Source: Herbidospora sakaeratensis
Lineage (GTDB): Bacteria; Actinomycetota; Actinomycetes; Streptosporangiales; Streptosporangiaceae
Assembly (NCBI RefSeq): GCF_001570525.1
Contig: NZ_BBXC01000013.1
Coordinates: 356,625-420,624, forward strand
Direction of reading: 5' to 3'
DNA length: 64,000 nt
A model generated the notes under the pieces. That model saw only the letters and a list, made by a program, of their open reading frames with translations, was not told the DNA's origin and searched no databases. The translations under genes were made by a program, and so were the position numbers. How positions within the stretch are numbered: the stretch's first letter is position 1; each line of letters starts with the position of its first letter. Shown here piece by piece: positions 63,198-64,000 of this stretch.

Positions 63198-63791
63198 TTA
63201 CGAGGTCGAGAGGCGGCGGCACCTGAGGCTTCCGTTGAACACGCCTCGCTGCAGGGCCACGTTGTCCACCGTGATGATCACCCCGTCAGGTTCCCCGACC
63301 GTATAAAGCTTCCGATAGGAGAACGTCGCCGCCGGCGGAAGCCGATCCTCGCTCACCGCGAGCTCGACGAACTCCGGACGCGATTCCGGGCAGAGCGCCA
63401 CCACCACTAGGTAAGGATCATTGGGGCCGAGGTCGTGGTTGCCGAGCGGGACGATCGTGCTTGCCGGGCCTTCGTCGACGGCCTCGCAGGTGTACGTGAC
63501 GCTCATCCACGTCGTCGAGTTCGCCAGGTTCACGATGTCGGCCCCGAACCCGCCGCCGTGCGAGGAACTGGCGGCCGCCCGCCCTTCCCGGCTGATCTGC
63601 AGGTTGGGGCCGGCCTGGAAGATCCAGGTGCCGAGCGAGGTGCCCGCCGGGCAGTACCAGTAGTCGCGCGAGGCGTAGTTGGGCCCGATCTGCCTGGTCT
63701 GCGACCGCTCCTCCGCCAGGGCGGCCGACGCGCCGCCGATCACCAGCCCTCCGGCGAGGACCAGTGCCGAGACGGCTCGTAAAAACTTCAT
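63198..63791 (-). CDS. Secreted four-cysteine protein C
   Basis: 197 aa from ATG 63791, seven bases after GGAG; GTG 63797 is less likely. The signal peptide is AVSALVLAGGLVIGGASAALA. The cysteine contexts are YWYCPAGTSLG, VTYTCEAV, VALCPESRPEF and GSLRCRRL. It has its own promoter region with a weak GAGTA-N5-TACTC box at 63903-63917, and it faces proteins A and B from the other strand. It is the most diverged copy and has more Ser and Gly in the middle. Function unknown. Confidence 0.85.
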   Translation of the reverse strand: MKFLRAVSALVLAGGLVIGGASAALAEERSQTRQIGPNYASRDYWYCPAGTSLGTWIFQAGPNLQISREGRAAASSSHGGGFGADIVNLANSTTWMSVTYTCEAVDEGPASTIVPLGNHDLGPNDPYLVVVALCPESRPEFVELAVSEDRLPPAATFSYRKLYTVGEPDGVIITVDNVALQRGVFNGSLRCRRLSTS

Positions 63792-63902
63792 GAACACACT
63801 CCTTTTTGCGCGAGCACCAAGTATTCGATCGGCATTTCGCCATTTCGGGACTTACACTGCGCTTCCCGTTCAAAGGAAAGACGGCCTGCCGGGAGTGGGC
63901 AT

Positions 63903-63917
63903 GAGTAGTTCCTACGC
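63903..63917. promoter_or_regulatory. Degenerate GAGTA-N5-TACTC box 5
   Basis: GAGTAGTTCCTACGC keeps the left arm and four of five right-arm bases with the same spacing, 112 bp upstream of secreted protein C. Confidence 0.45.
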
Positions 63918-63969
63918 ATTTACCGAGCGCCCCGAGTCCTCAATTCTCCTGACAGGGGGTACGGCGGCC

Positions 63970-64000
63970 ATGCTCACATCCGAGGGGTCGGCAAAGCACC
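63970..64000 (+). CDS. Possible start of a rightward gene cut by the window edge
   Basis: An ATG at 63970 follows AGGGGG by about ten bases and begins MLTSEGSAKH. Only ten codons are visible, so this is a weak call based on the ribosome binding site and divergent position to secreted protein C. Confidence 0.25.
   Translation, partial: MLTSEGSAKH

Noticed and set aside
1..64000. tRNA, rRNA, CRISPR arrays, riboswitches and replication origins
   Set aside because: None was seen on reading; short structured RNAs could still be missed without a covariance search.

Overview
The window is about 64 kb of high-GC DNA with a strong third-position GC bias, frequent GTG/TTG starts, GGAGG-type ribosome binding sites and ATGA/GTGA stop-start overlaps. 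Gene content (LAL regulators, HTH-nSTAND-WD40 protein, secreted S8 protease paired with a TrmB/LuxR regulator, F420/PPOX-type protein, CopCD and YcnI) points to a filamentous actinomycete, probably of the Streptosporangiaceae/Streptomyces type. I infer a chromosomal accessory region. I saw no tRNA, rRNA, CRISPR array, intact insertion sequence or plasmid functions.

Layout. 1-5 kb: a leftward operon of a small secreted protein, a membrane protein, an ABC ATPase, an ABC permease and an nSTAND-WD40 signalling protein that runs off the left edge. 5-9.4 kb: a large secreted subtilisin-like protease divergent from a TrmB-like regulator. 9.4-17.1 kb: a decayed AraC-type fragment, a histidine kinase and a stand-alone protein that share an AcoR/DhaR-like sensor domain, and a 1,212-aa SIR2-TPR protein that resembles antiphage NADases. 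17.3-21.4 kb: PPOX protein, SGNH hydrolase with TetR regulator, and a sigma-factor-like protein tethered to the membrane with an extracellular domain. 22.6-27 kb: two coupled paralogous HExxH proteins with lysine-rich N-termini, then a GNAT enzyme.

27-32 kb: an ADP-heptose and carbamoyl-transfer locus (GmhA-HldE fusion, heptose kinase, GT9 heptosyltransferase, NodU/CmcH carbamoyltransferase). 32-36.5 kb: a huge secreted ThuA - copper radical oxidase - LamG protein. 37-46 kb: a leftward catabolic operon (kduI, kduD, ribose-type ABC importer, aldehyde dehydrogenase) under a divergent IclR regulator, with a palindromic GTTCAC-N4-GTGAAC box also found at a tautomerase gene and, in weaker form, upstream of the oxidase. 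46-48.8 kb: copper genes ycnI and copCD. 48.8-51.5 kb: a graveyard of decayed genes around an intact DHFR-like gene, and an unknown bitopic membrane protein. 51.6-53 kb: a lower-GC PLP enzyme.

53-64 kb is the most distinctive part. It holds a methyltransferase, two large paralogous LAL regulators, a DMATS-type aromatic prenyltransferase, a type 2 IPP isomerase and three diverged secreted proteins sharing a four-cysteine plan. Near-identical inverted repeats (GAGTA-N5-TACTC) lie in the intergenic regions throughout, so I infer one regulon. This combination is not a system I recognise and is my main candidate for an undescribed one.
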